A program made the position numbers and the translations under genes. This document shows, one piece after another, positions 18,307 to 28,672 of a stretch of DNA of 64,000 nucleotides. The notes under the pieces are model-generated. The model searched no databases and was not told the DNA's origin. It saw only the letters and a list, made by a program, of their open reading frames with translations. This DNA is from Bowmanella dokdonensis (GTDB lineage Bacteria; Pseudomonadota; Gammaproteobacteria; Enterobacterales; Alteromonadaceae). The DNA lies in assembly GCF_017254865.1 (NCBI RefSeq), contig NZ_JAFKCV010000015.1:344-64343 (forward strand), given 5' to 3'. Each line of letters opens with the position of its first letter. Within the stretch, counting starts at the first letter, position 1.

Positions 18307-18929
18307 AAATCGTTGAAATCAAACACCCCCTGGTAAAACACAAAATCGGCCTGTTGCGTGACATGCACATCAGTACCCGGGAGTTTCGCCAACTGGCCAG
18401 GGAAATAGGCAGCCTGCTGACTTATGAAGCCACCTCGGATCTGCCCACCGAGAAAATCACCATCAATTGCTGGAGCGGTCCGACAGAGATAGATCAGATC
18501 CAGGGTAAGAAGGTCACCATAGTCCCGATTCTGAGGGCGGGACTGGGCATGCTCGACGGGGTGCTGGAGCTGATCCCCAACGCCAGGATCAGTGTCGTGG
18601 GCATCTATCGGGACGAGGAAACCCTGCAGCCGGTCCCCTACTTTCAGAAGCTGACCGCCGATCTGGATCAGCGCCTGGCCATTATAGTGGATCCCATGCT
18701 GGCCACCGGCGGCTCCATGATCGCTACCATTGAACTGCTCAAGGCCAGTGGCTGCAAACATATTAAAGCGCTGGTGCTGGTTGCAGCGCCAGAAGGCATC
18801 GAAGCGCTTAAGAAGACCCATCCGGATGTGGATCTCTATACCGCCGCCATCGATCAGGGTCTTAATGACAAGGGCTATATCCTGCCCGGTCTGGGCGATG
18901 CCGGTGACAAGCTGTTCGGCACCAAGTAA
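18303..18929 (+). CDS. upp: uracil phosphoribosyltransferase
   Basis: A 208-residue salvage enzyme that makes UMP from uracil and PRPP. The PRPP loop [11 protein letters not shown] is at residues 129-139, and [13 protein letters not shown] forms the uracil-binding C-terminus. Length equals E. coli Upp (208 aa). Its ATG overlaps the pepE stop by four bases. It converges on bioD with only 21 bases between stops and no obvious terminator. Confidence 0.96.
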   Translation: MKIVEIKHPLVKHKIGLLRDMHISTREFRQLAREIGSLLTYEATSDLPTEKITINCWSGPTEIDQIQGKKVTIVPILRAGLGMLDGVLELIPNARISVVGIYRDEETLQPVPYFQKLTADLDQRLAIIVDPMLATGGSMIATIELLKASGCKHIKALVLVAAPEGIEALKKTHPDVDLYTAAIDQGLNDKGYILPGLGDAGDKLFGTK

Positions 18930-18950
18930 GGGGCAGCAGTATCAAGCCGG

Positions 18951-19622
18951 TCATAAAAGCGGAGTGAGATCCAGATACTGATGGGCCAGCCCGGCATTGG
19001 CCAGTCTTGGGATATGACCAAGAAAAGGCCCATTGAGCTCGGCTTTCAGCAGCGCCAGGTTGTCCGCCACATAAGGCATATCCGTTTCCACCTGATTGGC
19101 TATCCAGCCGACCAGCTCCAGTCCGTCACGGCTGATGGCCTCTGCAGTCAGCAAGGCATGGTTCAGGCAGCCCAGCCGCATTCCCACCACCAGGACCACA
19201 GATAGCTTCTGTTCCTTCACCCAGTCTGACAGAAAGCGGCCTCCGCCAAGGGGCAGCCGCCAGCCCCCGGCTCCTTCCACCAACAGCAGATCGGGACTGT
19301 ACTCGGCGAAATGGCGCAGGTTGTCGGAAAGTCGGGATTCATCGATCGTCATGCCCTGCTGGCTGGCGGCAATATGCGGCGCTACGGGGGCGGCAAACGC
19401 AATGGGATTGACCTGTGCATAAGGCAGGGAAACACTGGCCGCCTGTTGCAGGGCCAGGGCGTCTTCGTTACGCAGGCCTTCTTCTGTATCCACGCAGCCA
19501 GAGGCCACTGGCTTGCAGGCTGCAGTTCTGAGCCGGCGGTTGTTCAACTGGTTGAGGATGGCGACCGAGGCGAAGGTTTTGCCGACTTCCGTATCTGTTC
19601 CGGTGACGAATATTCTTTTCAT
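18951..19622 (-). CDS. bioD: dethiobiotin synthetase
   Basis: BioD closes the ureido ring of dethiobiotin from diaminopelargonate, CO2 and ATP. A 223-residue protein with the P-loop GTDTEVGKT at residues 8-16 and the carboxylate-binding VEGAGGWRLPL block. I set the start at 19622 (MKRIFVTG); an upstream extension lies inside bioC. The ATG shares one base with the bioC stop (TAATG), making bioD the last gene of the bioB-bioF-bioC-bioD operon. Confidence 0.95.
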   Translation of the reverse strand: MKRIFVTGTDTEVGKTFASVAILNQLNNRRLRTAACKPVASGCVDTEEGLRNEDALALQQAASVSLPYAQVNPIAFAAPVAPHIAASQQGMTIDESRLSDNLRHFAEYSPDLLLVEGAGGWRLPLGGGRFLSDWVKEQKLSVVLVVGMRLGCLNHALLTAEAISRDGLELVGWIANQVETDMPYVADNLALLKAELNGPFLGHIPRLANAGLAHQYLDLTPLL

Positions 19623-20395
19623 TATTTTTGGCACTCCAGAAAACAGATCCGGTAACTTAACGGCAGACTGCCGGCCTGGGTGTAACAATTTGTATAGTAA
19701 TCTTGCAGTTTGACCAGGGCACCGCGAGTCAGAGGCGCTGTGGGGGTGCGCAGCACCACGCCCGCGCCGATGTCCTTGACGGAATGCAACAGCGCCCGTA
19801 CATCCTTATGCCAGCTATGGAAAAGCCGAATCCGGGCCCGGACATGGAAACCACAATCCCGCGCAGCCGCCTGCAGTTCGTCTGCAGCCACGAAACGGTT
19901 GGCATGACTCGGTTGGTCCAGCGCCTGCCAGCTGTCATGCAACTCCTGGAATGAACCCTCCACCATCAGCGCCAGTGTCGCCCGCCCCCCGGGGGTCAGT
20001 ACCCGATGGATCTCAGCAAGAAACTGCTGCGGCTGACACCATTGCAGCGCCATGGAAGAAAAGACCCCCTGCAGCGCCTCCGAACGAAAAGGCAGGGACT
20101 CTGCGTCAGCGGCAACAAGGGGCAACTGGCCATAAGACCGGGTACTGGCAAATTGCAACATGCCCTGGGCGATATCCAGACCCACCACCTGTGCGGCCTT
20201 ATCCCGCAACCGACGGGTTAGCCGCCCTGTGCCACAGCCGATGTCCAGAAGCCAACCTGGATGTGACGGATGGAGGGCCAGGGCCTGCTCGCCGATCGCC
20301 AGTTGCACATCAGCCAGCCGGTCATAGCCAGCGGCCGCCTTACTGAACTGTTCGGCAATACGTTCCTTGATGGCAAGATCACTGGCCAAGGGCAT
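19622..20395 (-). CDS. bioC: malonyl-ACP O-methyltransferase
   Basis: BioC methylates malonyl-ACP so that the fatty acid machinery can build pimeloyl-ACP methyl ester. A 257-residue class I SAM methyltransferase with motif I LLDIGCGTGRL at residues 49-59 and the N-terminal IAEQFSKAAAGYDRLADVQ block typical of BioC. It overlaps the end of bioF by 17 bases and the start of bioD by one. No bioH or other pimeloyl esterase gene is seen in the window. Confidence 0.93.
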   Translation of the reverse strand: MPLASDLAIKERIAEQFSKAAAGYDRLADVQLAIGEQALALHPSHPGWLLDIGCGTGRLTRRLRDKAAQVVGLDIAQGMLQFASTRSYGQLPLVAADAESLPFRSEALQGVFSSMALQWCQPQQFLAEIHRVLTPGGRATLALMVEGSFQELHDSWQALDQPSHANRFVAADELQAAARDCGFHVRARIRLFHSWHKDVRALLHSVKDIGAGVVLRTPTAPLTRGALVKLQDYYTNCYTQAGSLPLSYRICFLECQK

Positions 20396-21542
20396 AGCCT
20401 CCTGCCACTACCTTTACCAATGCCTTTATCTGGGCCTGTTCATGGGCCGCAGTAACAGTTATGCGTAACCTTGAACTACCGGGGGGGACGGTGGGCGGAC
20501 GAATGGCTGTCAGCCAGACGCCTCGCTGACGCGCATATTCGGCCAGTTGAACGGTCCGCGTGACAGAACCGACCAAAAGAGGCTGGATAGCCGTTTGTGA
20601 TTCCATCAGTGGCAGCCCGGCCTGGTTGGCCAGACGCCGGAACAACTGAATATTGTCCTGCAGTCTCTGCCGTCGCCAGCCCTGTGTTTCAATCAACTGC
20701 AGGCTCTTTAATGTCAGGGCCGCCATCAGCGGTGAGATGGCGGTACTGTAAATATAATGGCGGCCAAAGTTAAGCAGGTATTCATACAGCGTCTCATTTA
20801 ACGCCACGAAGGCACCACTGGTCCCCACGGCCTTACCGAAGGTGGCCATCAACAGCGGTACCCGGCTCTGATCAAGACCCATTGCCTGCACCGTGCCCAG
20901 TCCGGTGTTCCCCAGCACGCCAAAACCATGAGCATCATCCAGCAGCATCAGTGCCCCGGCGTCGTTAACCCGGAGGACCATTTTCGCCAACGGCGCCTGA
21001 TCCCCGTCCATGCTGAAGACCCCTTCTGTCATGACCAGGCAGTCGTCCTTTGTCTTGTCCAGCAATTGGCCAAGATGTCCGGCGTCATTGTGCCTGAAGC
21101 GCTGCAATCTTGCCGGTCCGTGTTGGGCAGCATCCAGCATGGACGCATGGCTGAGTTTGTCGGCGAGAATCCTGCCGCCATGGCGCATCAGGGTCTGGAT
21201 CACGGCCTGATTGGCGGCGAAACCGCTGGAAAAGAGTAGCACCCGGTCACGGCCAAGCTGTTGGGCCAGATAGTCTTCCAATTGGGTGTGAGCCTGCAGA
21301 TGTCCGGTTACCAACGGGGACGCGCCGCTGCCACTGGGGTGTTGGCGGGCACAGGATTCTGCCACGGATTGGAGTTCCGGCGAATAAGCCAGCCCCAGAT
21401 AGTCATTGCTGGAAAAGTTGAGATACCAACGCCCGTCGAGTCGCAACCGGCCGGGTTCGGCCTCCTCCACAAGGTGGCGATGGCGGTACAGGCCCGCCGC
21501 TCGCCGGGCCGTCAGATCGGCAGCGACAAATGCAAAACTCAT
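20379..21542 (-). CDS. bioF: 8-amino-7-oxononanoate synthase
   Basis: A 387-residue PLP enzyme condensing pimeloyl-ACP with L-alanine. The PLP lysine is Lys237 in MATFGKAVGTSGA; the cofactor Asp/His block LLDDAHGFGVLG and the SSNDYLGL N-terminal motif are in place. It starts 14 bases after the bioB stop and overlaps bioC. Length is normal (384 aa in E. coli). Confidence 0.95.
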   Translation of the reverse strand: MSFAFVAADLTARRAAGLYRHRHLVEEAEPGRLRLDGRWYLNFSSNDYLGLAYSPELQSVAESCARQHPSGSGASPLVTGHLQAHTQLEDYLAQQLGRDRVLLFSSGFAANQAVIQTLMRHGGRILADKLSHASMLDAAQHGPARLQRFRHNDAGHLGQLLDKTKDDCLVMTEGVFSMDGDQAPLAKMVLRVNDAGALMLLDDAHGFGVLGNTGLGTVQAMGLDQSRVPLLMATFGKAVGTSGAFVALNETLYEYLLNFGRHYIYSTAISPLMAALTLKSLQLIETQGWRRQRLQDNIQLFRRLANQAGLPLMESQTAIQPLLVGSVTRTVQLAEYARQRGVWLTAIRPPTVPPGSSRLRITVTAAHEQAQIKALVKVVAGGYALGQ

Positions 21543-21556
21543 GGTTGCGACGCTGT

Positions 21557-22606
21557 CTACAGGGCTGCGTCGTAGAACAGCTCGTCGGACTTTTTCGCCT
21601 TGACCGCGTCCATCAGCACCGCTTCATGGGCCTCATCCGAATACTCACGACGACGTTCGGCGTTGATACCAAGTTTGTTGAAAAGTTTGACGTCGGCATG
21701 AGTCTCAGGATTAGAGGTGGTCAGCAGCTTGCAGCCATAAAAAATGGAATTGGCGCCGGCCAGAAAACACAGGGCCTGCATCTGCTCATTCATGGCTTCG
21801 CGTCCGGCTGACAAACGCACATGACTTTTTGGCATCATGATTCTGGCCACTGCGATAGTGCGGACGAACTCAAACTGGTCCAGTTCATCCACTTCATCCA
21901 GCGGCGTGCCCTTCACCTTGACCAGCATATTGATGGGGACGCTCTGGGGTTGCTCCGGCAGGTTGGCCAGTTGCACCAACAGCCCTGCCCTGTCACTGGC
22001 ACTTTCCCCCATGCCCACAATGCCGCCGGAGCAAACATTCATCCCTGCATCCCGCACATGCCTGAGGGTATCCAGCCGATCCTGATAGGTACGGGTGCTG
22101 ATGATCTCCCCATAAAACTCCGGCGAGGTGTCAAGATTATGATTGTAATAATCCAGGCCCGCGTCCTTGAGCATCATGGCCTGCTGCTGACTGAGCATTC
22201 CCAGGGTCATGCAGGTCTCCAGTCCCAGTGCCTTGACACCTTTGACCATTTCAATCACGTAAGGCATATCCCGGTCTTTGGGATTCCGCCAGGCGGCGCC
22301 CATACAGAAGCGGGTCGAGCCGGTTTGTTTGGCTTCCCTGGCCCGCTGCAGGACCTTTTCCACTTCCATTAGCCGCTCTTTTTCCAGGCCGGTGTCATAG
22401 CGGGCGCTTTGCGGGCAGTATTTGCAGTCCTCGGGACAGGCACCGGTCTTGATGGAGAGCAAGGTGCTGACCTGCACTTCATTGGCATTAAAATGCTGGC
22501 GGTGGACGGACTGGGCCTGAAACATCAGGTCGTTGAATGGTTGACTGAACAGGGCATTGACTTCTTCGAGGGTCCAATCGTGACGGATAGGGGCAGAGGC
22601 CTGCAT
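21557..22606 (-). CDS. bioB: biotin synthase
   Basis: A 349-residue radical SAM enzyme that inserts sulfur into dethiobiotin. The cluster motif CPEDCKYC gives Cys57, Cys61 and Cys64; the auxiliary 2Fe-2S cysteines fall in MTLGML-adjacent and [10 protein letters not shown] segments. First gene of bioBFCD, divergent from bioA, with a BirA-like operator between. Confidence 0.96.
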   Translation of the reverse strand: MQASAPIRHDWTLEEVNALFSQPFNDLMFQAQSVHRQHFNANEVQVSTLLSIKTGACPEDCKYCPQSARYDTGLEKERLMEVEKVLQRAREAKQTGSTRFCMGAAWRNPKDRDMPYVIEMVKGVKALGLETCMTLGMLSQQQAMMLKDAGLDYYNHNLDTSPEFYGEIISTRTYQDRLDTLRHVRDAGMNVCSGGIVGMGESASDRAGLLVQLANLPEQPQSVPINMLVKVKGTPLDEVDELDQFEFVRTIAVARIMMPKSHVRLSAGREAMNEQMQALCFLAGANSIFYGCKLLTTSNPETHADVKLFNKLGINAERRREYSDEAHEAVLMDAVKAKKSDELFYDAAL

Positions 22607-22660
22607 GGAGATTCCTTTACATGGTCTTGATGACCACGTAGTCTAAGCGCGGCCCCTGAC

Positions 22661-22693
22661 ATGTCAACCAAATCAGATTATCCACTTTTACAT
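22661..22693. promoter_or_regulatory. candidate BirA operator between bioB and bioA
   Basis: ATGTCAACC (22661-22669), 15 bases, then CTTTTACAT (22685-22693) forms an interrupted dyad like the known operator TTGTAAACC-spacer-GGTTTACAA. Position in the bioB/bioA divergent promoter region supports the reading, but the right half is weak. Confidence 0.5.
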
Positions 22694-22712
22694 CTGGCCA
22701 ATAATTAGACTA

Positions 22713-23978
22713 ATGAACCTATCATTCGACCAACAACATATCTGGCACCCCTATACATCGGCGATCAACCCTTTGCCCTGCTATCCGGTTGAGCGTGCCG
22801 AAGGCGTTTACCTGCACCTGCAAACCGGTGAACGACTCATCGACGGTATGTCCTCCTGGTGGGCCGCCATCCACGGCTATAACCATCCGCTGCTGAACCG
22901 GGCCGCCCATCAGCAGATAGACAAAATGGCCCATGTAATGTTTGGCGGACTGACCCACCAGCCTGCCATCAGCCTGTGTGAATCCCTGCTGGAAATGGCG
23001 CCGGAAGGATTGCAACGGGTGTTTCTGGCCGACTCAGGCTCTGTGGCGGTGGAAGTGGCGATGAAGATGGCACTGCAATACTGGGCTTGTCAGGGCAACG
23101 GCCAGAAACACCGGTTCCTGACCCCCCGCAATGGTTATCACGGTGACACGTTCGGCGCCATGTCCGTATGTGATCCAATCAACGGCATGCACAGCCTGTT
23201 CAGCCAGGGACTCCCACGGCAGATTTTTATGCCGGCCCCGCAAACCCAATTCGGCCAGATCTGGAACGAAGATGATATGCAGCCAATGCAGGAACTGCTG
23301 GAACGTCATCACCACGAAGTTGCCGCCCTGATCCTTGAGCCCATAGTGCAAGGTGCCGGCGGCATGCGCATTTATCATCCCCACTATTTGCGCCGGGCCA
23401 GACAGCTCTGCGACGAATATGACGTACTGCTGATCTGCGACGAGATAGCCACGGGATTTGGCCGCACCGGTAAGCTGTTTGCGTGTGAGCATGCCGATAT
23501 CAGCCCGGATATCCTTTGTGTGGGCAAGGCCCTGACCGGCGGCTACCTGACCCTCGCCGCCACCCTTTGCAGTGAAGATGTGGCCATGGGCGTCTGCCAG
23601 GGTGAGCCCGGTGTTTTTATGCACGGCCCCACCTATATGGGTAATCCCCTGGCCTGTGCCGTGGCCAATGCCAGCCTGGAGCTGCTCAACACCGGACAAT
23701 GGCAGACCCAGGTCGCAAATATAGAAACGCAGTTGAAACAACAGCTGTTGCCCCTGAACCGGCTCCAGGCAGTGGCTGACACCAGGGTGCTGGGCGCTAT
23801 CGGCGTGGTGGAAACCCATCAGGCGGTGGATGTCGCCGCCATTCAGAAGCATTTTGTCAGGGCCGGGGTATGGATTCGCCCTTTCGGTAAGCTGGTCTAC
23901 ATTATGCCGCCTTATATTATCCAGCCAACTGAACTGAGCCGGCTCTGCGCTGCCATAGGGGAAGCCCTGGCCGACTAG
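22713..23978 (+). CDS. bioA: adenosylmethionine-8-amino-7-oxononanoate aminotransferase
   Basis: BioA transfers the amino group of S-adenosylmethionine to 8-amino-7-oxononanoate. A 421-residue class III PLP aminotransferase with Lys272 in [11 protein letters not shown], the HIWHPYT N-terminus and [14 protein letters not shown] substrate loop. The ATG at 22713 lacks a clear Shine-Dalgarno, but conserved residues begin at once, so it is probably right. Divergent from bioBFCD, the classic gammaproteobacterial bio locus arrangement. Confidence 0.96.
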   Translation: MNLSFDQQHIWHPYTSAINPLPCYPVERAEGVYLHLQTGERLIDGMSSWWAAIHGYNHPLLNRAAHQQIDKMAHVMFGGLTHQPAISLCESLLEMAPEGLQRVFLADSGSVAVEVAMKMALQYWACQGNGQKHRFLTPRNGYHGDTFGAMSVCDPINGMHSLFSQGLPRQIFMPAPQTQFGQIWNEDDMQPMQELLERHHHEVAALILEPIVQGAGGMRIYHPHYLRRARQLCDEYDVLLICDEIATGFGRTGKLFACEHADISPDILCVGKALTGGYLTLAATLCSEDVAMGVCQGEPGVFMHGPTYMGNPLACAVANASLELLNTGQWQTQVANIETQLKQQLLPLNRLQAVADTRVLGAIGVVETHQAVDVAAIQKHFVRAGVWIRPFGKLVYIMPPYIIQPTELSRLCAAIGEALAD

Positions 23979-24151
23979 TCATGCCCGCTTATAGACAGGA
24001 ACCCCAGAGGTACAGAGGCGACAAAGAGCAGAGAAAGCCTAAACAGGCTCAATGCCGTTCAAACACCTTCTCGGGGTAAAGCAATCTTCCTGAGGGCAGG
24101 TCCGATGGAATGACACTGTGTTCCAGTGCTGAATCTGTCTCAACCGAACAG

Positions 24152-24538
24152 CTAACTGACGACCCCCAGCAACCAGAACAGGCTGCCGGCCGACAGGCAG
24201 GTCAGGATCATCAGGTTCAGCCAGGGGCCGTCCTGGATCCGCCTGGCCCGTTTTTGTCGGAGGAACAGGGCGGCCAGACTCAGACAGAAGCAGAAAAGCA
24301 GCAGAATCAGCAGATAACCGGTCAGCGGCATCGCCCATTGTTCACGGCTTTCCACTCCCAGCACCTGCATAAAACCGGTTTCCAGCTCCGGTCTGGCATA
24401 GTGAAACACCAGCATGGCCACCACAAAAAGCAGCCAGGCGAGGATATTGAATATCACCAACAGACGATATAACCGCTCCTGGGTGGGACTAAGCCCTCGC
24501 CGTTCCTTCCCATTCCATTGCTCAGTGTCTTGTTTCAT
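24152..24538 (-). CDS. hypothetical membrane protein (three helices)
   Basis: A protein of about 128 residues with three hydrophobic segments: LLVIFNILAWLLFVVAMLVFHYA, a second at GYLLILLLFCFCLSLAALFL, and a third at LMILTCLSAGSLFWLLGVV. The N-terminus is charged (KQDTEQWNGKERRGLSPTQERLYR), probably cytosolic. ATG 24538 is preferred; an in-frame TTG at 24571 would add 11 residues. No family is recognised. Stand-alone between bioA and asnS on the opposite strand. Confidence 0.65.
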   Translation of the reverse strand: MKQDTEQWNGKERRGLSPTQERLYRLLVIFNILAWLLFVVAMLVFHYARPELETGFMQVLGVESREQWAMPLTGYLLILLLFCFCLSLAALFLRQKRARRIQDGPWLNLMILTCLSAGSLFWLLGVVS

Positions 24539-24735
24539 AGCGGATTTTGCTTGAGTCTGGCTGTCAGCCAAGTAAGATTACACACCTTGCGAACAAGGAC
24601 CCTGAAAGGGTTTCCCGGCCGCATATTATTGGCACCTTGGGTGCTTTCCTCCGGCAGGTTTTCACCTTGCCTGATAGATACTGTAGAGCAAAATAGTTGG
24701 ATCCCCTACAAAGCGGGATCGCATGGAGAGATTAG

Positions 24736-26133
24736 ATGGCGCACACCCCAGTGGTAGAGATTCTCAAGGGCAAACACTCTGTCGGTGACAGAGTGGTGGT
24801 AAAAGGATGGGTCCGGACCCGTCGTGACTCCAAGGCCGGCCTGTCCTTTATCGCCTTGCATGACGGCAGTTGTTTCGATCCGGTGCAGGTCATTGCCCTG
24901 AGTAATCTGAATAATTACGCGGATGTGCAGAAGTTGACCACAGGTTGTTCCATTGCCGTAACCGGTACGGTCAAGGCCTCCGAAGGCCAGGGCCAGGCAC
25001 TGGAAATAGAGGCCGACGGAATCGATGTACTGGGCTGGGTGGAAAATCCTGACACTTACCCAATGGCAGCCAAACGCCACAGCATCGAATTTTTGCGCGA
25101 GCATGCCCACCTGCGCCCCCGTACCAACGTGATCGGTGCAGTAGCCCGGATCCGCAACTGTCTGTCCCATGCCATCCATCGCTTCTTCCACGAACAAGGC
25201 TACTTCTGGATCAGCACCCCCATCGTCACCGCCAGCGACTGTGAAGGCGCCGGCGAGATGTTCCGTGTCTCCACCCTGGATATGCTCAATGTACCCCGGG
25301 ACGACGAGGGCAGAGTGGATTACAGCCAGGATTTCTTCGGTAAGGAAGCCTTTCTGACCGTGTCCGGCCAGCTTAACGTGGAAACTTACGCCTGTGCCCT
25401 GTCCAAAGTCTACACCTTCGGCCCCACCTTCCGGGCTGAAAATTCCAACACCAGCCGCCACCTGGCCGAGTTCTGGATGATAGAGCCGGAAGTGGCCTTT
25501 GCCGACTTAAGCGATGTAGCGCAACTGGCCGAAGACATGCTCAAGTATGTGTTCAAGGCTGTGCTGGCAGAGCGCCCCGACGATATGGCCTTCTTTGCCG
25601 AGCGCATTAACAAGGATGCCATCAGCCGTTTGGAAAAAGTGATCGAACAGGACTTTGTGCGGATGGACTACACCGATGCCATCGAGATCCTGAAAAAGTC
25701 CGGCAAGCAGTTCGAGTTTCCGGTGGAATGGGGGGTGGATTTGAGCTCAGAGCATGAACGTTATCTGGCCGAGGAGCATGTGGGCGCGCCTATCATCATG
25801 CAGAACTACCCCAAGGACATCAAAGCCTTCTATATGCGCATCAATGACGATGGCAAAACAGTGGCCGCCATGGATATCCTGGCGCCGGGTATCGGCGAAA
25901 TCATCGGTGGTTCCCAGCGTGAGGAACGCCTGGATGTATTCGATAGTCGCCTGGAGGAGATGGGCCTGAACAAGGAAGACTACAGTTGGTACCGGGATTT
26001 ACGCCGCTACGGTACAGTGCCCCACTCCGGCTTCGGCCTGGGTTTTGAACGCCTGGTCGCCTATGTGACCGGCATGCAGAACGTCAGGGATGTGATCCCC
26101 TTCCCCCGTACCCCGGGTAACGCCGCTTACTGA
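24736..26133 (+). CDS. asnS: asparagine-tRNA ligase
   Basis: A 465-residue class II aminoacyl-tRNA synthetase. The N-terminal OB-fold anticodon domain ([23 protein letters not shown]) is followed by the catalytic domain with motif 2 [25 protein letters not shown] and motif 3 [15 protein letters not shown]. Length matches E. coli AsnS (466 aa). GGAGA lies about eight bases before the ATG. A strong terminator follows. Confidence 0.97.
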   Translation: MAHTPVVEILKGKHSVGDRVVVKGWVRTRRDSKAGLSFIALHDGSCFDPVQVIALSNLNNYADVQKLTTGCSIAVTGTVKASEGQGQALEIEADGIDVLGWVENPDTYPMAAKRHSIEFLREHAHLRPRTNVIGAVARIRNCLSHAIHRFFHEQGYFWISTPIVTASDCEGAGEMFRVSTLDMLNVPRDDEGRVDYSQDFFGKEAFLTVSGQLNVETYACALSKVYTFGPTFRAENSNTSRHLAEFWMIEPEVAFADLSDVAQLAEDMLKYVFKAVLAERPDDMAFFAERINKDAISRLEKVIEQDFVRMDYTDAIEILKKSGKQFEFPVEWGVDLSSEHERYLAEEHVGAPIIMQNYPKDIKAFYMRINDDGKTVAAMDILAPGIGEIIGGSQREERLDVFDSRLEEMGLNKEDYSWYRDLRRYGTVPHSGFGLGFERLVAYVTGMQNVRDVIPFPRTPGNAAY

Positions 26134-26183
26134 TGGTTAAACGGGCTGGTTAGGCCGTATTCAGTAACTTTATCCCAAACAAT

Positions 26184-26212
26184 AAAAAGCCGGTGTTATA
26201 CACCGGCTTTTT
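26184..26212. terminator. bidirectional terminator, asnS / subtilase
   Basis: AAAAAGCCGGTG (26184-26195), TTATA loop, CACCGGCTTTTT (26201-26212): a perfect 12-pair stem with T and A runs on either side, between convergent stop codons. Confidence 0.92.
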
Positions 26213-26236
26213 GCTTCTAATCACTTTTAGTCAGTA

Positions 26237-28672
26237 TCAGGGCTGCCACTGGGCATTCAGGCTGACGCCTGAGAAAGCACGGTAAGCATGCAGGCCCAGG
26301 TGCCAGGTGCCGGCGCTGGGATTGTCGATACGACAGACTTCGCTGTTACCCGACTCCCAGGAGCGGCACGCATAGGTGCTGGTGGTAGGATCGGCGTTAA
26401 AACGCAGGTACAGATCCGCATCGCCGCTGCCGCCTGTTGTAGTCACTTCCAGATAGGCCATACCCGCCGGTACCTCCAGCGTATAGCGCGCCCACTGGTT
26501 GCGGCTGGCAGAGATATCACTGGCGCTGGCCGAACCGCCCTCAGCACCGCCGCCACCGCCGCTGCTTGGCTCGGTAAAGCTGGCCGTCAGGCTGGCACCT
26601 GAGAAAGCGGAATAGGCTTGTACTTTGACATAGTAAGTGCCGGCCTGGGGCGCACTGAAGCTGCAGCTTTCCTGGTTGCCCGAATTCCAGGAACGGCAGT
26701 CGTAACTGGAGGTGCTGGGCGAAGCGCCAAAGGAGACATACAGATCCGCGTCACCGCTACCGCCGCTCATGGCGAAGCTCAGATCAGTGGCGCCGGAGGG
26801 TACCGTCAGCGTAAAGTCCAGTGACTGGCCCTGTGAAGCCGACAGGTTGGTCTTGGCCACGCCGTTTTCCAGCTCTGAGGAGCCGGAACCGCCGCCACCA
26901 GAGCCGCCACAGTTATTGCTCAGATAGTCAGAGGCGGCCTTGGCCTGAGCCATTCCGTAACCGGTGCGGTTGTCACGGCCGGATACATCCAGGTCCTGGG
27001 CGGTACCGGTCAGGGCGCTGCGCACTTCACTGGCGGTACAGGTAGGATTATTGCTCCACGCCAGAGCAGCCACGCCCGCCACATGGGGAGAGGCCATGGA
27101 CGTCCCGTTGTAGTAAGCATAATCCGTATTGCCCACGGTCTGCAGTGTTGCACCGGTACCGGAGGCTGCCACCAGTTGTTGTCCCAGAGTGCGGCTGACG
27201 GACACCGTCGGCACTGTGACCTCACTGTTGCCATCCACCAGATAAGGGTTTTGCAGTCCGGGACGCTCCGTATCACCATAAACCACTACCCCTGCTGCGC
27301 CGGCATTGGCACAGGCCAGTACCGGATTGATCTCCGGGTAGTTACTGCCGGACTGGTTCTCGGCCCGTTCAATCACACAGACCTTGCCGCTCATATTGCC
27401 ACAGGAGAAGCTGGTGCCACTGGTGGAACAGGCTGCCAGTTGGCCGGACACCGAGGCGTTGATATTGGTGATCACATAACTGCCGCCGCTGGATACATAG
27501 CGCGAGTGAGGCAGTACTCTGTCATCGCCTGCGCTGTTGCTGCCCCAGCTCAGATAACCCTGGCGGCCATCACCCAGGCCCACCGAAGAGAGGATCGCTT
27601 CACCGGGTCCGGAAAGCTCCACCTGGTTGGTGTACTGGGAGAACTCTGCGTGCTTGCCGGATTCATCCACTGCAGCCACCGAGACCACGGCATTGTAGGA
27701 AGCCGGATAGGAATGGGTGGAATTACCGTCATTACCAGCCGCCGCTATCAGCAATACCCCATTGTCGTAGGCGTTTTGCATACCATTGCTTTCAGAGGTA
27801 GAGGAACTGGCGCCGCCCAGTGACATGTTCACCACTTTGGCGCCGTTACTGGCGCAGGTATTCACCGCATCCACCAGGTCGCTGCTGTAGGCCCAGCCCT
27901 GTTCGTTGAATACCTTGACGATATGCAGGTTGACGTTCTGGTTGGGTAAGACCCCTACTACCCCTTCGCTGTTGTTGATGGCGGCGATGGTGCCTGCCAC
28001 ATGGGTGCCGTGCGATCCGCCAGGCACATACCAGTTGCCGGTACCTGAGTCGTTGGTGCCGTCATGCTGGTTGCCACTTAGGTCTGGATGATTGATATCG
28101 TAACCCGAATCAATCACACAGACGGTCATATTGGACGCGCTGGCATCGGAGAGCTGATCCGCCTGCACCGCACTGATGCCCCAGGGCTGGTTCTCGGCCA
28201 GGGGATAACGGCGGGGATCCGGCTCGGCACTGACCACATTGGCATTCTGACTCAGTTGCTGAGCCAGTGCTTTCATCTGCTTAACGCTTCTGGCCTGAGA
28301 GAGAGCAAACACGGCTTTGCCGTTACCCAACTCTTTGACAAAACTGACCTTATCACCGCTAAGCCTGCGCATGCTGCTCATCAGAGCGTCAGCCTGATTG
28401 CGTTTGGCTGCGGACACTGATGCGCCGGCCGCCACGCCTTTGTCAGCCTTGAAGGCCTGCACCATGGCAGCGTCTTCAAAGGTCAGAATCATTCTGTCGG
28501 TGACATCTTCCCGTTTGGCCCGCTGCTGGGCTAACCAATCGGCGAAAGACAACTCTCCGGTTGCATTATTCTGACCGGATTGGGGTTTGAGTTCGGTAGC
28601 CGAGGCAGAGCCCACGGCCAGAGCAACCAGCGACAAGGCGCCGATCAGGGTACTTGATGACTTGAGTTTCAT
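26237..28672 (-). CDS. secreted S8 serine protease with PA insert and two PPC domains
   Basis: An 811-residue secreted subtilase. Signal peptide (about residues 1-25, ending SASA), an I9-like propeptide region to about 160, then the catalytic domain with Asp188 (VIDSGYDINHP), His221 (SHGTHVAG), oxyanion Asn314 (AAGNDG) and Ser525 (NGTSMASPHVAG). A protease-associated (PA) segment is inserted between Asn and Ser (about 385-500). After a Gly/Ser linker come two pre-peptidase C-terminal (PPC) domains, about 603-690 and 718-806, which are usually trimmed after export or help secretion. Likely a nutrient-scavenging extracellular protease. Upstream DNA carries a tandem GTTACA array that suggests OmpR-type control. 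Confidence 0.95.
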   Translation of the reverse strand: MKLKSSSTLIGALSLVALAVGSASATELKPQSGQNNATGELSFADWLAQQRAKREDVTDRMILTFEDAAMVQAFKADKGVAAGASVSAAKRNQADALMSSMRRLSGDKVSFVKELGNGKAVFALSQARSVKQMKALAQQLSQNANVVSAEPDPRRYPLAENQPWGISAVQADQLSDASASNMTVCVIDSGYDINHPDLSGNQHDGTNDSGTGNWYVPGGSHGTHVAGTIAAINNSEGVVGVLPNQNVNLHIVKVFNEQGWAYSSDLVDAVNTCASNGAKVVNMSLGGASSSTSESNGMQNAYDNGVLLIAAAGNDGNSTHSYPASYNAVVSVAAVDESGKHAEFSQYTNQVELSGPGEAILSSVGLGDGRQGYLSWGSNSAGDDRVLPHSRYVSSGGSYVITNINASVSGQLAACSTSGTSFSCGNMSGKVCVIERAENQSGSNYPEINPVLACANAGAAGVVVYGDTERPGLQNPYLVDGNSEVTVPTVSVSRTLGQQLVAASGTGATLQTVGNTDYAYYNGTSMASPHVAGVAALAWSNNPTCTASEVRSALTGTAQDLDVSGRDNRTGYGMAQAKAASDYLSNNCGGSGGGGSGSSELENGVAKTNLSASQGQSLDFTLTVPSGATDLSFAMSGGSGDADLYVSFGASPSTSSYDCRSWNSGNQESCSFSAPQAGTYYVKVQAYSAFSGASLTASFTEPSSGGGGGAEGGSASASDISASRNQWARYTLEVPAGMAYLEVTTTGGSGDADLYLRFNADPTTSTYACRSWESGNSEVCRIDNPSAGTWHLGLHAYRAFSGVSLNAQWQP

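Noticed and set aside
27083-27823. 246-residue plus-strand frame inside the subtilase gene
   Set aside because: Antisense shadow of the protease; no start signal or family likeness.
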